In this document: positions 1 to 7,745 of the stretch, in pieces
Numbering within the stretch: position 1 is the stretch's first letter
How the letters are laid out: every line of letters begins with the position of its first letter
Assembly: GCA_016190005.1 (NCBI GenBank)
Contig: JACPRK010000123.1
Span: 1-33,112 of the forward strand
Reading direction: 5' to 3'
Source: Candidatus Wallbacteria bacterium
Lineage (GTDB): Bacteria > Muiribacteriota > UBA6191 > JACPRK01
DNA length: 33,112 nucleotides
Program-made: the position numbers and the translations under genes
Notes under the pieces: model-generated
What the model saw: the letters and a program-made list of their open reading frames with translations, nothing else
Databases searched by the model: none
What the model was told of the DNA's origin: nothing

Positions 1-13
1 CCCCCCTCCGCTC

Positions 14-69
14 ACCCTGAGCTCGTCGAAGGGTCATCCTGAGCAGGCCGCGAAGCGGCGTGTCGAAGC
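14..69. repeat. dispersed CCTGAGC/GTCGAAG palindromic repeat, two units
   Basis: Two head-to-tail units are visible. The first (14-34) begins ACCCTGAGC and ends TCGAAGGGT, so its ends pair as ACCCT/AGGGT. The second (38-69) begins TCCTGAGC and ends TGTCGAAGC around a short inner palindrome, GCCGCGAAGCGGC. Repeats of this CCTGAGC...GTCGAAGG type occur between genes in many unrelated high-GC bacteria. This is from memory; copy number in this genome cannot be judged from the window. Confidence 0.6.
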
Positions 70-153
70 CCCGCCCGCACCCTCGTCTTCGCTCCCCGGT
101 TGACCGTCCTCCCTCCTCGCACTAGAGAGAGGCTGTACAGGAGGCGAGAGCGC

Positions 154-567
154 TTGAAGCAGACGATGATCATCCTGGGGCTGGGGTTGGCGGTTTCGTG
201 CGGTGGGGCAGCGGCAATTGCGTCGGCGCCGGACATGAAGCCTGCGGCTGCGGCGGTGACGACCTTCCGGCCGGCTCCCGGGTCGTGGACCGATTCGATG
301 ATCCAGTCCGTGCGCGCTTACGTCCTGAGGCTGACCGACGGTCGGCCCGAGACGGTTCCGCAGCTCGCCGACCTGCTCAAGCGGCTCGACACGACCGACT
401 TCAGCGACAAGGACAACTACGTCTGGTTGAAGAGCTGGGCTTACTCCTCCGGCTGGAAGCCGCTGAAGCTCCCCGCCACGCCCGCCGGTGCCTCGAGTGC
501 CGCGGCCTCGCCCCCGCGCGCCTGCGCGCCGAAGCAGACGGCCGCCGCGATGACGCTACGAGACTAG
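154..567 (+). CDS. small exported or membrane-anchored protein of unknown function
   Basis: A 137-residue protein that I do not recognise. I chose the TTG at 154 because a full AGGAGG lies at 139-144 with a 9-nt spacer; an in-frame ATG at 166 and one at 100 are less well placed. The N-terminus (KQTMIILGLGLAVSC, then Gly/Ala-rich) is a signal peptide or membrane anchor, and the AVSC sequence could be a weak lipobox. The central part (about residues 45-110) is a compact hydrophilic domain rich in Trp, Asp and Leu, and the C-terminal 25 residues are low-complexity Ala/Pro/Ser. It converges on the next gene: the two TAG stops share one CTAG palindrome at 564-567. The function cannot be inferred. 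Confidence 0.6.
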   Translation: MKQTMIILGLGLAVSCGGAAAIASAPDMKPAAAAVTTFRPAPGSWTDSMIQSVRAYVLRLTDGRPETVPQLADLLKRLDTTDFSDKDNYVWLKSWAYSSGWKPLKLPATPAGASSAAASPPRACAPKQTAAAMTLRD

Positions 568-1211
568 CGAAGCCGGCCCTGCAGGACGATCTTGCTGCCC
601 TCTCGCCCCAGGTAGACGGTGTCCATGCGCTCCAGCACGGGCATCGCCTTCGGCTTGAGCGTGAAGTAGACCGACTTCCAGCCGGTGGGCAGGAGCGGGA
701 TGGCCATCGACCAGCTCGTCGAGATCTCCAGATACTCCGTCAGCTTCTTGTTGCGCGTGAGGATGCTGAAGAGGCTCAGCACCGTCCCCTTCAGCAGCGT
801 CAGCGGGATGTTGGCACCGCCCAACTCCTTGGTGAGGCTGAACTTGTCGAACTTGTACTCGAAGACGTTGCGCTCGGCCAGCGAGAACTGCCCGCCGAAC
901 CGGAACCGCACGCCGCCGACCACCGGCAGCTCCGCGGCGCCTACGAGGTCGACCCCGCCGCCGTCCCCGATCTGGACCTTCAGCTCTTTGAGCTTGCGAT
1001 CCACGTCGGTGCGGCGCGAATCGAGCGCCGTGAACTTCGCCAGCAGGTTGTTCAACGACGTCTGCTCGATCTCGACCGAGTAGTCGTAGCTGTCGAGCCG
1101 GGACCGGCTGATCGGGTCCTCGGGCTCGGCGGCCGGCGCGGCGCCCAGGCCGGCGAAGAGCGCCAGGGCAAGGACGCAGGTAGCGAGCGGGTGTGGGTGG
1201 CGCCAGCTCAT
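564..1211 (-). CDS. exported protein of unknown function, last gene of a three-gene operon
   Basis: A 215-residue protein with a clear signal peptide (hydrophobic residues about 10-27 ending GAAPAAE). The mature part looks beta-rich, with alternating polar and apolar residues and several Gly-Gly turns (GDGGG, VVGGVRFRFGGQF), followed by a hydrophobic stretch, LTLLKGTVLSLFSIL, at about residues 137-151 that is either buried or membrane-associated. It has no cysteines in the mature region and no catalytic motif I know. Its ATG overlaps the TGA of the upstream gene (ATGA at 1208-1211), so the two are probably translationally coupled. I infer that it acts in the periplasm or at the outer membrane together with its two operon partners. 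Confidence 0.65.
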   Translation of the reverse strand: MSWRHPHPLATCVLALALFAGLGAAPAAEPEDPISRSRLDSYDYSVEIEQTSLNNLLAKFTALDSRRTDVDRKLKELKVQIGDGGGVDLVGAAELPVVGGVRFRFGGQFSLAERNVFEYKFDKFSLTKELGGANIPLTLLKGTVLSLFSILTRNKKLTEYLEISTSWSMAIPLLPTGWKSVYFTLKPKAMPVLERMDTVYLGREGSKIVLQGRLR

Positions 1212-1957
1212 TGGAAGTTCGCCTTCATGTCGATCTTCCCGCTGGCGATCTTCACCTGCGTGACTTGAATCGGAGGGAAGAGCGGCGAGAGGAGCCCCGG
1301 CAGGATCTTGACGAGCACCTTGTTGCCGCTGATGACGAGAAGATCCTCCACCCGCGTGCCGGGACTTGCCGCGCCCTGCCCGTAGCGCCGCGCAATCGCG
1401 GTCTCGGCCTCGTGCAACGACCGGCCCGCGGCCTGGCTGATGCCGGGCGAGAGGAAATCGAGCATCACTCCGATCGGCGCCGTGTCGGCCGAATCGGAGT
1501 TGAAGATGCGAGCGCCGTTCAGGTAGACCGACGCCCCGACGATGTCGAGCTGCACGACATTCACGGCGGGAGCGCCGAGCCGCGCCACCACGTTGAACTT
1601 GAACGTGCCTTCCTTGGTCTGCGTCGTCTGGGGCTGCGTGTACGACCCCGCCAGCGCCATGTAGCCGTCCTTCGGGAAGCTGACCGAGAGCGCCTGCAGC
1701 TTCTTACCCGACTTCGACGGCTTGCCCTCGCCCATCTTCAGCACGGCCCCGATGAGCTGGTTGAAGGTCTTGTCCGAGGCAGACAGCAAGAAGTCGTAGC
1801 CCTTCTCGCTCGAGGGCGGTGCGGCCGTGATTTTCGCTGCCGGGCGACGCTCGTCCCGGGACTCCAGGCCCGCGAAGTCGGGCGCCTGCGCGCACAGCCA
1901 GGCGTGCGCTGTCAACGTGAAGGCCAGGGCGAGCCCGGCGGGGCGAAGGGCAGACAT
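1208..1957 (-). CDS. exported protein of unknown function, middle gene of the operon
   Basis: A 249-residue protein. The ATG at 1957 is chosen because AAGGAG lies 9 nt upstream (1967-1972) and the signal peptide begins right there (MSALRPAGLALAFTLTAHAW, cleaved near AQA); an upstream ATG at 2023 would add residues with no signal character. The mature domain starts GYDFLLSASDKTFNQLIG and ends in regular beta pattern (VLVKILPGLLSPLFPPIQ, then IASGKIDMKANFQ). The amphipathic strand-rich layout, ending in a 'function that builds up a basis' pattern, is loosely like DUF2993/LmeA-type periplasmic lipid-binding proteins, but this is only a fold-level impression. It is coupled to the downstream gene by ATGA and lies 85 bp after the metallophosphatase-like gene. 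Confidence 0.6.
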   Translation of the reverse strand: MSALRPAGLALAFTLTAHAWLCAQAPDFAGLESRDERRPAAKITAAPPSSEKGYDFLLSASDKTFNQLIGAVLKMGEGKPSKSGKKLQALSVSFPKDGYMALAGSYTQPQTTQTKEGTFKFNVVARLGAPAVNVVQLDIVGASVYLNGARIFNSDSADTAPIGVMLDFLSPGISQAAGRSLHEAETAIARRYGQGAASPGTRVEDLLVISGNKVLVKILPGLLSPLFPPIQVTQVKIASGKIDMKANFQ

Positions 1958-2042
1958 GCGAAGACTCTCCTTATCGTCGAAGGACCGCATGTCACTACCG
2001 CCCGCGTCGCTCGCGGGTTGCAATCGGCCCCTAGGCCCGGCG

Positions 2043-4382
2043 TTACTCGCTGAAGTCCTCGTGCCTGGTCTTCCAGAGCTTGTCGAACCGGAGCCCCATT
2101 CCCAGGAACAGGTTGGCGCCGTCCTCGTCGACGACCTTGCCGCGGTAGGCGAACACGTTGGCAGAAAACGTCAGCGCCAGCTCCGAAGTCACCGGCACCA
2201 CCAGCTGGTTGTTGCTGTAGATCTCGTAGAGCAGGTCGTCGGCCGTGTCGGCGCCGTCCCGGAGGTAGTAGCGCGCGTCGGTCTCCGACTCGAACCGGAT
2301 GTCGCCGAACGGCACCGATCCGTGAAATCCGGCGCCGATCCCGTATTCCGTATTCACGAGCGCCGAACGGTCGTGCTCGGCCAGCAGCCCGAATCTCAAC
2401 CCCTTCACGGGCCCCTCCAGGCTCTCCGTCAGGCCCACCGACAGTCGGTAGAGCTGATCACGCGGGTTGCCCGTGGTCGGCGTGAACTCCGTGTCGTAAG
2501 CCAGCTCCGCATACGGGAAGAACCGGCTCGCCACGGTCCGTGAACGGTCCGTGTAGCGCTCATAGAACACCAGGTCGTCGACCGGGTTGGCCACTACCCC
2601 CGGCCCCGGGAACTCCAGCTCGGTGAAACGATAGGCCATGCCCCGCTCGCGGCGCGCCCGGGCGCCAGTGTCGCGAAGGATCACCTCGCCCGTGCCCTGC
2701 ACCGTCCGCACATCCGCGGTCGCGATCGCCGGGTTCCGCACCCGCGGGAACTTCTGGTTGTTGCGAGCGTCGTAGTCCGAGTAGTTGAACGTCAGGTTGC
2801 GGAAGATCACCGAGCGCTGCTCGGGGCAGTCCGGAGTCTCGAACGGCTCCGCGCCGTCCGGCGCCGGATGGGCCGCGGCCCAGCGCGTGAGCTGGCCGGC
2901 GAAGGCGTCGCGCAAGAGCACGGTCTTCCCCTTCTCGTCGGCTTCCCAGTGGCCCTCGTCCGGGCTGAATCGGCTGGCCGCCGACAGCGCCGCCGCAAGC
3001 CCCCGGCTCTTCGGGCTGTCGGCCACCATGAAGTTGCTGGTCGCAACCAGGTAGTGCTCATCGGCCTTCAGCTTCCTGCCGTTCACGATGACAGCGCCGT
3101 CCTTTCGGACCAGACCCGCGAACTCGAGCCGGTTCGACCCCGCGTCGTCCTCGAGCAGTTGCAGCAGATGCTTGCCCAGCACCTTCAGCCGCGCGACCTC
3201 GTTGTCAGCCCAGAAGATGCTGTCCAGCTCCAGGTCCGTCAAGCGGCCGGCTTTCCAGGCCGTCTCGGCCCAGTGGTCCACCTTGAAGAGGGCTCCCTGA
3301 TTGAGCACGGCGACCTCGGCGCGCATGGCCGTCCGGAGGCCGCCCAGAATCCACCGCGTCAGGCGGTTTCCGTCGAACCCCTTGGGAAAGCGCTCCGCCA
3401 GCTTGTCGACGAGCACCGTGCCCTTCTGCGCCTCCATCTCCTGCAAGTGCTTCTGCACGGCGCTCCAGATCTTCGGGTCTTGCGGAGCCTCGGCTTTCAG
3501 TGGGATCACCTCCGGCTCGACGGAAGCGACCTCCCATCCGCGCAATCCCCGGCGGGCGCGCACCGTCACCTTGCCCAGCTCGAAGCCGTCTCGCGGGCCG
3601 CTCAGCAGCACCGTCTGCTTGCCGTCGGTCCGGCGGCGCGTCAACACCTGCCGCGGAGGGCGACCCTGGTAGAAGGTGTACCAGTCCTTTTCGTGGCGCG
3701 AGCCTGAGAGGATCAGGTCGACCCCCTCGGCCTGTCGGGCCAGCTCCTCGGCCGCCGGTTCCTCGAGGTCCGCGACAACCACCAGGACGTCGACCGAGGC
3801 CCTGTGGCGGAGAACGAGTTCACGCACTGTCTCGATCGGCGGCCGCACCTTCATGCCCGCCAGCGCCCCAAGGCGCGCCAGGTGCTCGGCCCTGGGCTCC
3901 ATCAGCCCGGCGAAGCCGACCTTGAGCCCTCCGATTTCCCGCACCAGCCACGGCTCGGGCTTGTCGGTCGTGACCTCCAGGTTGCTGGACAGCACGGCGG
4001 TCTGGCGCATCCCGGCGCGCAGCCCCGACAGGTGCGCCCAGCCGTAGTCGAGATCGTGGAAGCCCAGGTTCCAGACGACGCCGCCGGCCTGGTCGATCGA
4101 AGAAGTGTAGAGCCTCCCCTTGTCGAATCGGGAATAGTAGAAGGGCGAGATGGCGTTCCCCGCGTGCACCAGCACCGCGTCCGGATGGGCCGAGCGTTGC
4201 TGGCGCACCGTCTGGACAAGCCGCGCCACTCCCCCCGGCCAGCCCGGATAACCCAGGCAGCCGTAGGTGTCCGAAAGGAACAGGATCACGGCCTTTGCCT
4301 CGGGCTCTGCCGCGTGCAGGCCGGCTCCCGTGAGTGCGGCCGTCAGGGCGGCCGCCAGCAAGGTCCATCGCGCGCTCGTCAT
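2043..4382 (-). CDS. UshA-like 5'-nucleotidase/metallophosphatase homologue with degraded metal site and C-terminal barrel-like domain
   Basis: A 779-residue exported protein. The start at 4382 has GGAGA 5 nt upstream and opens a signal peptide (to about AEPEAK). Residues about 30-300 follow the calcineurin-like part of UshA/5'-nucleotidases and about 310-500 the 5'-nucleotidase C-terminal domain. The expected metal ligands are largely changed. The DxHG motif reads SDTYG (37-41), DAGD reads HAGN (73-76), GNHE/D reads GFHD (107-110), the LSHLG histidine is Ala204, and GHSH reads GSRH (227-230). Asp38, His109 and His230 survive. Residues about 530-779 add a long strand-rich, aromatic-rich region (repeated Tyr/Phe/Arg alternation, turns such as TPTTGNPRD) that resembles an outer-membrane barrel. 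It heads a minus-strand operon with two unknown exported proteins. Family membership is good; catalytic activity is doubtful and the role unknown. Confidence 0.75.
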   Translation of the reverse strand: MTSARWTLLAAALTAALTGAGLHAAEPEAKAVILFLSDTYGCLGYPGWPGGVARLVQTVRQQRSAHPDAVLVHAGNAISPFYYSRFDKGRLYTSSIDQAGGVVWNLGFHDLDYGWAHLSGLRAGMRQTAVLSSNLEVTTDKPEPWLVREIGGLKVGFAGLMEPRAEHLARLGALAGMKVRPPIETVRELVLRHRASVDVLVVVADLEEPAAEELARQAEGVDLILSGSRHEKDWYTFYQGRPPRQVLTRRRTDGKQTVLLSGPRDGFELGKVTVRARRGLRGWEVASVEPEVIPLKAEAPQDPKIWSAVQKHLQEMEAQKGTVLVDKLAERFPKGFDGNRLTRWILGGLRTAMRAEVAVLNQGALFKVDHWAETAWKAGRLTDLELDSIFWADNEVARLKVLGKHLLQLLEDDAGSNRLEFAGLVRKDGAVIVNGRKLKADEHYLVATSNFMVADSPKSRGLAAALSAASRFSPDEGHWEADEKGKTVLLRDAFAGQLTRWAAAHPAPDGAEPFETPDCPEQRSVIFRNLTFNYSDYDARNNQKFPRVRNPAIATADVRTVQGTGEVILRDTGARARRERGMAYRFTELEFPGPGVVANPVDDLVFYERYTDRSRTVASRFFPYAELAYDTEFTPTTGNPRDQLYRLSVGLTESLEGPVKGLRFGLLAEHDRSALVNTEYGIGAGFHGSVPFGDIRFESETDARYYLRDGADTADDLLYEIYSNNQLVVPVTSELALTFSANVFAYRGKVVDEDGANLFLGMGLRFDKLWKTRHEDFSE

Positions 4383-4842
4383 GGAAGTCTCCGCACGGGC
4401 GGCGACCGGCCACCCCATTCCTCATGGCTTCTCGGCCGATCGCGAACCCGGCCTGAGGGGCGCGGCTCAGTGGAGCCCGACTTCGACGTCGAAACCGTGC
4501 TGTCGGTCAGCGCTGCCGCACCCATCGCCGGATGGACGGCCACGCATCAACCGGCTTCCTTACGGAGCTGATGGAGCTCACCGGAATGGTGGCGTTGCGC
4601 TGCCTGGCTACACTGCATGAGCGGTCCGATCCGCTTCGACGCCACGCGAGAGCTGGTCCTTGGAAGCCCCGTCGATGAACCCGACGCAAGACGTTGGACT
4701 CCTTCGCAGGGCGTGTGGTAGCGTCGCCCGGCGCCGGCTGCTTCGGTTCGATTGTTTCCGGGGCGCGAAGTGATCCCCTCATTGGCTCTTCGAATGGTCA
4801 ACAGGAAGCTGGCGGAAACCGGGACTGGCTGGCCCGGCCAGA
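4383..4842. other. divergent intergenic region, 460 bp
   Basis: This stretch separates the minus-strand phosphatase-like operon from the plus-strand spermidine-synthase-like gene and must hold both promoters. I see no convincing gene: short reading frames here (for example a 34-codon one from 4616 and overlapping minus-strand frames at 4507-4801) lack ribosome sites and recognisable sequence. There are no long palindromes or tandem repeats. A weak promoter candidate for the rightward gene is listed separately. Confidence 0.6.
4694..4724 (+). promoter_or_regulatory. weak candidate promoter for the spermidine-synthase-like gene
   Basis: TTGGAC at 4694-4699 and TAGCGT at 4719-4724 resemble -35 and -10 hexamers, but the 19-nt spacer is long and the -10 is poor. 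It would give a leader of about 110 nt before the ATG at 4843, which itself has no clear Shine-Dalgarno. Confidence 0.25.
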
Positions 4843-7227
4843 ATGTCGACCGATATCGATAACCGGACCCTTCTCAGGCGCATCTGCACCTTCCTGTTTA
4901 CGACGGGCCTCTGCAGTCTGGTCTATCAAGTGGTCTGGATGCGAATGCTCATTCGCGTCTTCGGTTGCACCACCTACGCGGTCAGCACGGCTGTGTCGGT
5001 GTTCATGGCCGGGCTGGCCATCGGCGGCTGGCTCGCGGTGCGCGTCCTTAGACGACGCGTGCCGCTGATCCGGACCTACGCGCTCCTGGAGCTGGGCGTC
5101 GTCTGCTCGGGCCTCGTCTCGACGCTGCTCCTGCAGGTCTTTCCGGGAGTCTATGCGGAGCTCTACACCAGCTTCTCGCTGCAGGTCGCGCACGCCTTCC
5201 TCAGATTGGTGCTCTGCAGCGTCGTCCTCTTGCCGCCCACGATTCTCATGGGGATGACCCTCCCGATGTTGGTCCAGTTTCACGAGACGGTCTCCGACCG
5301 TCCGTCCGGTACCGTGGCACTGCTCTACGGGATCAACACGCTTGGCGCGGTCTTGGGCGTCGTCCTGGCGGGGTTCCTCGGCATCGGCTACTTTGGCGAG
5401 TCCTCGACCATCGGCGCGGCTTTCGGCCTCAATGCGATGCTCGCGGTCGCGGCTTTCATCACCTCGCGCTCTTTCGGCGGACAGCAGCAGCTCGAGGCCA
5501 TCGGAGCGACGAGCGAAGCGGGGCACTGTGCCGGCGGCCCCGTTTCCAGGATGGACGGCTTGCCGGGCGAGGTCAGAGCCCAGTCCGTCGCCGGGCCGGA
5601 AGAGGGGCGGCCCCCCGACTGGGTGCTGCTGGGGCTGTTCGGCGCCAGCGGCGCGTGCGCCCTGGGCTACGAGATCCTCTGGAACCGATCGCTGATCTTG
5701 CTGCTGGGAACTTCGGTGTATGCGTTCTCCTGCATTCTTGCCGTGTACCTGATCGGCGTGGCGCTGGGCAGCCTCTCGATTCGCCGGCGCCTCAAGCAGA
5801 TCGACTCGCCGCTGGCGTGGTTCGCGTGGCTGGAGATTGCGGTCGGCGTGGTCAGCGCCGCAAGCCGCTACTACTTCGCCTGGCTCGGACTGAGCCGGCC
5901 GGCCCTCGAAACTCTCTATTCGCCTCTGCTGCATCCCGGCGATCTCGCGAACTTCTTCCTGTTCGCATTCGTGATCGTCTTCCCGGTGACTTTCCTTCTG
6001 GGAATGATGTTTCCGGTGATGGTGGAGGCCTTCGAGCCCTCCGGGAGGCGAGGACCGCGCGTCGGACGCGTCTACGCGTGGAACACCTGGGGCTGCGTTC
6101 TCGGCTCGTGGCTCACGGGGTTCGTCGGGGTCTCCCTGCTCGGGACGGATGGATGCTTCAAGGCGCTGGTAGTCGGCAACCTCGTCGTCGGCCTGCTCGC
6201 GCTTCTCGCATTGCATGGGGGCCGGCTCCCGGCCGTAAAGTTCGTGGTCTGCGGCGCTGTGTCCCTGGCGTGCGTCGCCGTCGTCTCCTGGATACCAAGC
6301 CCGTTCCGCACGATCGTCGATCATCGCATCCAGGGCATCGGGGCGAAGCTGCTCTACCACGACGAGGGGATCGATTCGAACATCACCGGCATGGTCTCTC
6401 CAGACCAGAGCCGAGTTCTGCTGGTCAACGGGATCATCATTTCGGGCAACGGCCTCCTCGGCAGAGCACTGACGGATATCTCGCTCTTGCTCCACCCCGA
6501 CCCGAAGCGGATGTTCGCGATCGGGTTCGGCGTGGGCAACACGTTCCGGACCGCGCTGCTCCGCGGCGCCGAGATCGACATCGCCGAGCTCTCCCCGGTC
6601 GTTGTGCGTCACTTCCCCGACTACTACGCCGACGCCGCAGTCCACCTCGCCGATCCGAGGGGGCGGGTCAGCTTCCAGGACGGCAGGACACATCTGCTGA
6701 CGACGGACCGGGACTACGACATCATCGTCGTGGACGGCTCGCCTCCAATCTTCGCCTCGGGCACGGTCAATCTCTACTCGCGAGAGTTCATCCAGCTCGC
6801 CAAGCGGCGGATGCGACCGGGGGGAATCCTGCTGATCTGGGTGCCGCTGACGTGCCACGCCAGCTCGTTCTGGATGATAGCGCGGAACATGTCTGAGGCC
6901 TTTTCCAGCCTGACAGCTTACGCCTACCCGTGGGGCGCCGGGGTGTTTCTCTACGGATCGGATTCGTCGCTGGAAGTGGACGAGGCCGTTCTCTCCGAGA
7001 GGATGCGTGCGCGCGGCCGGACTCCGGAGGTCATCGGGCTCGACGCCGCCGCGATTCACTCCGGACGGATCCTCGAAGATGGGCAGATTCGCCGTCGCGC
7101 CTCGAGCTTCCCGCCGGTGACGGATGACGAGCCTTGGACCGAGTTTCCCCTGTCCGTCCTGCTCCGGGGTGAACCCCTGCAGTACGACTGGAAGTTCCTC
7201 TACGAGGCGAAGCAGCCGGCGGGGTGA
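4843..7227 (+). CDS. polytopic membrane protein fused to a spermidine synthase-like domain
   Basis: A 794-residue protein. Residues about 10-500 hold some twelve hydrophobic segments in two MFS-like halves, starting with the typical FLFTTGLCSLVYQVVWMRML and a second copy of the pattern (GASGACALGYEILWNRSLIL) after residue 260. Residues about 515-780 form a spermidine synthase-type methyltransferase fold: a nucleotide-binding glycine motif GFGVG (561-565), the acidic ELSPVV strand end, QDGRTHL, and YDIIVVDGSPP with Asp631 at the catalytic position. Aminopropyltransferases normally show YDVIIxDxxDP; here DGSPP lacks the second Asp, so true spermidine synthesis is uncertain. Such fused proteins are common in environmental bacteria and mostly uncharacterised. 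No good Shine-Dalgarno precedes the ATG; there is no in-frame ATG/GTG/TTG alternative just upstream. It stands alone, flanked by gene remnants. Confidence 0.8.
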   Translation: MSTDIDNRTLLRRICTFLFTTGLCSLVYQVVWMRMLIRVFGCTTYAVSTAVSVFMAGLAIGGWLAVRVLRRRVPLIRTYALLELGVVCSGLVSTLLLQVFPGVYAELYTSFSLQVAHAFLRLVLCSVVLLPPTILMGMTLPMLVQFHETVSDRPSGTVALLYGINTLGAVLGVVLAGFLGIGYFGESSTIGAAFGLNAMLAVAAFITSRSFGGQQQLEAIGATSEAGHCAGGPVSRMDGLPGEVRAQSVAGPEEGRPPDWVLLGLFGASGACALGYEILWNRSLILLLGTSVYAFSCILAVYLIGVALGSLSIRRRLKQIDSPLAWFAWLEIAVGVVSAASRYYFAWLGLSRPALETLYSPLLHPGDLANFFLFAFVIVFPVTFLLGMMFPVMVEAFEPSGRRGPRVGRVYAWNTWGCVLGSWLTGFVGVSLLGTDGCFKALVVGNLVVGLLALLALHGGRLPAVKFVVCGAVSLACVAVVSWIPSPFRTIVDHRIQGIGAKLLYHDEGIDSNITGMVSPDQSRVLLVNGIIISGNGLLGRALTDISLLLHPDPKRMFAIGFGVGNTFRTALLRGAEIDIAELSPVVVRHFPDYYADAAVHLADPRGRVSFQDGRTHLLTTDRDYDIIVVDGSPPIFASGTVNLYSREFIQLAKRRMRPGGILLIWVPLTCHASSFWMIARNMSEAFSSLTAYAYPWGAGVFLYGSDSSLEVDEAVLSERMRARGRTPEVIGLDAAAIHSGRILEDGQIRRRASSFPPVTDDEPWTEFPLSVLLRGEPLQYDWKFLYEAKQPAG

Positions 7228-7228
7228 G

Positions 7229-7402
7229 CTGGAGTCGATCGCCATAGGTCGGCGCCGTCGCCAGCACCGGCACGTCCGGGCAGGCCGCATGCAGCACTGG
7301 CAATCCTCCCGTATGGTCCAGGTGGGCGTGCGTCAGCACAATGGCGTCGAGCCCGCCCGCGTCCCGGATGGCGCGCAGGTCCGGCCGCGGCTCCTGCCTT
7401 TC
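7229..7402 (-). pseudogene. fragment of a metallo-beta-lactamase-fold hydrolase gene
   Basis: Read on the minus strand, one frame gives PDLRAIRDAGGLDAIVLTHA followed by HLDHTGGLPVL and then a strand-turn PDVPVLATAPTYGDRLQL. The HxHxDH signature (HAHLDH) followed by TGGLP is typical of the beta-CASP/RNase J type of metallo-beta-lactamase fold. Only about 55 codons remain: the 5' side runs into the antitoxin-like remnant and the 3' side is cut off at the end of the spermidine-synthase-like gene (7227). It cannot make a functional enzyme and is best read as the relic of a larger minus-strand gene lost by deletion. Confidence 0.65.
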
Positions 7403-7559
7403 GCGCTTCCTCGATGAGACGGAGCATGGCCAGCATGGCCATCACGCGCTCGTGGGGTGTTCTCCGGAGGTTCTCTCTCAACGTCGCCAGGTCCAGCTGG
7501 CGCTTGTACGCTTCGACTACGAGATCGACCTCTGGGTCCTCGTCTGACGTCTGGCTCAT
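7392..7559 (-). pseudogene. orphan N-terminal part of a small antitoxin-like protein
   Basis: The ATG at 7559 has GGAG 7 nt upstream. The first about 56 residues contain EAYKRQLDLATLRENLRRTP, then HERVMAMLAMLRLIEEARKAG. This pattern (LLRENLxxTxEERxxxLxxLxxxxEExRxAG) is what I recall for short helical proteins that precede nucleotidyltransferase-like genes in probable toxin-antitoxin pairs. After residue 56 the frame crosses into the metallo-beta-lactamase remnant in a different phase and gives low-information Arg/Ala-rich sequence to a stop at 7200. No nucleotidyltransferase partner follows. A deletion has most likely joined the two fragments; whether the short protein is still made is unknown. 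Confidence 0.5.
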
Positions 7560-7745
7560 CGTTCACTCCCAATCTACGATGCCCCGTGCCCGGGCGGGCG
7601 GCCACGTCGCGTGCGCTCCACGCACGGCCGCTTCTGCGGGACAGGGGTTCGAAACCCAAAGGTAGGAGGCATTCGCCAACCCAGCCGAACTGGAGGCCCG
7701 GCCCCTTCGAGCCGTAGACTGCTGCTTGCAGGGAGCGCTCATCTG

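Noticed and set aside
4616-4720. 34-codon frame starting MSGPIRF
   Set aside because: No ribosome site, no recognisable sequence, and the TACACT before it is only 2 nt from the ATG, too close for a leaderless start.
4798-7290. 830-codon open frame on the minus strand
   Set aside because: It is antisense to the well-recognised spermidine-synthase-like gene; its product is low-complexity Asp/Arg/Glu/His-rich, as expected from the shadow of a high-GC gene.
7645-7657. tRNA T-arm-like sequence GGGTTCGAAACCC
   Set aside because: No matching acceptor stem, D-arm or anticodon arm can be formed on either strand at the right distance.
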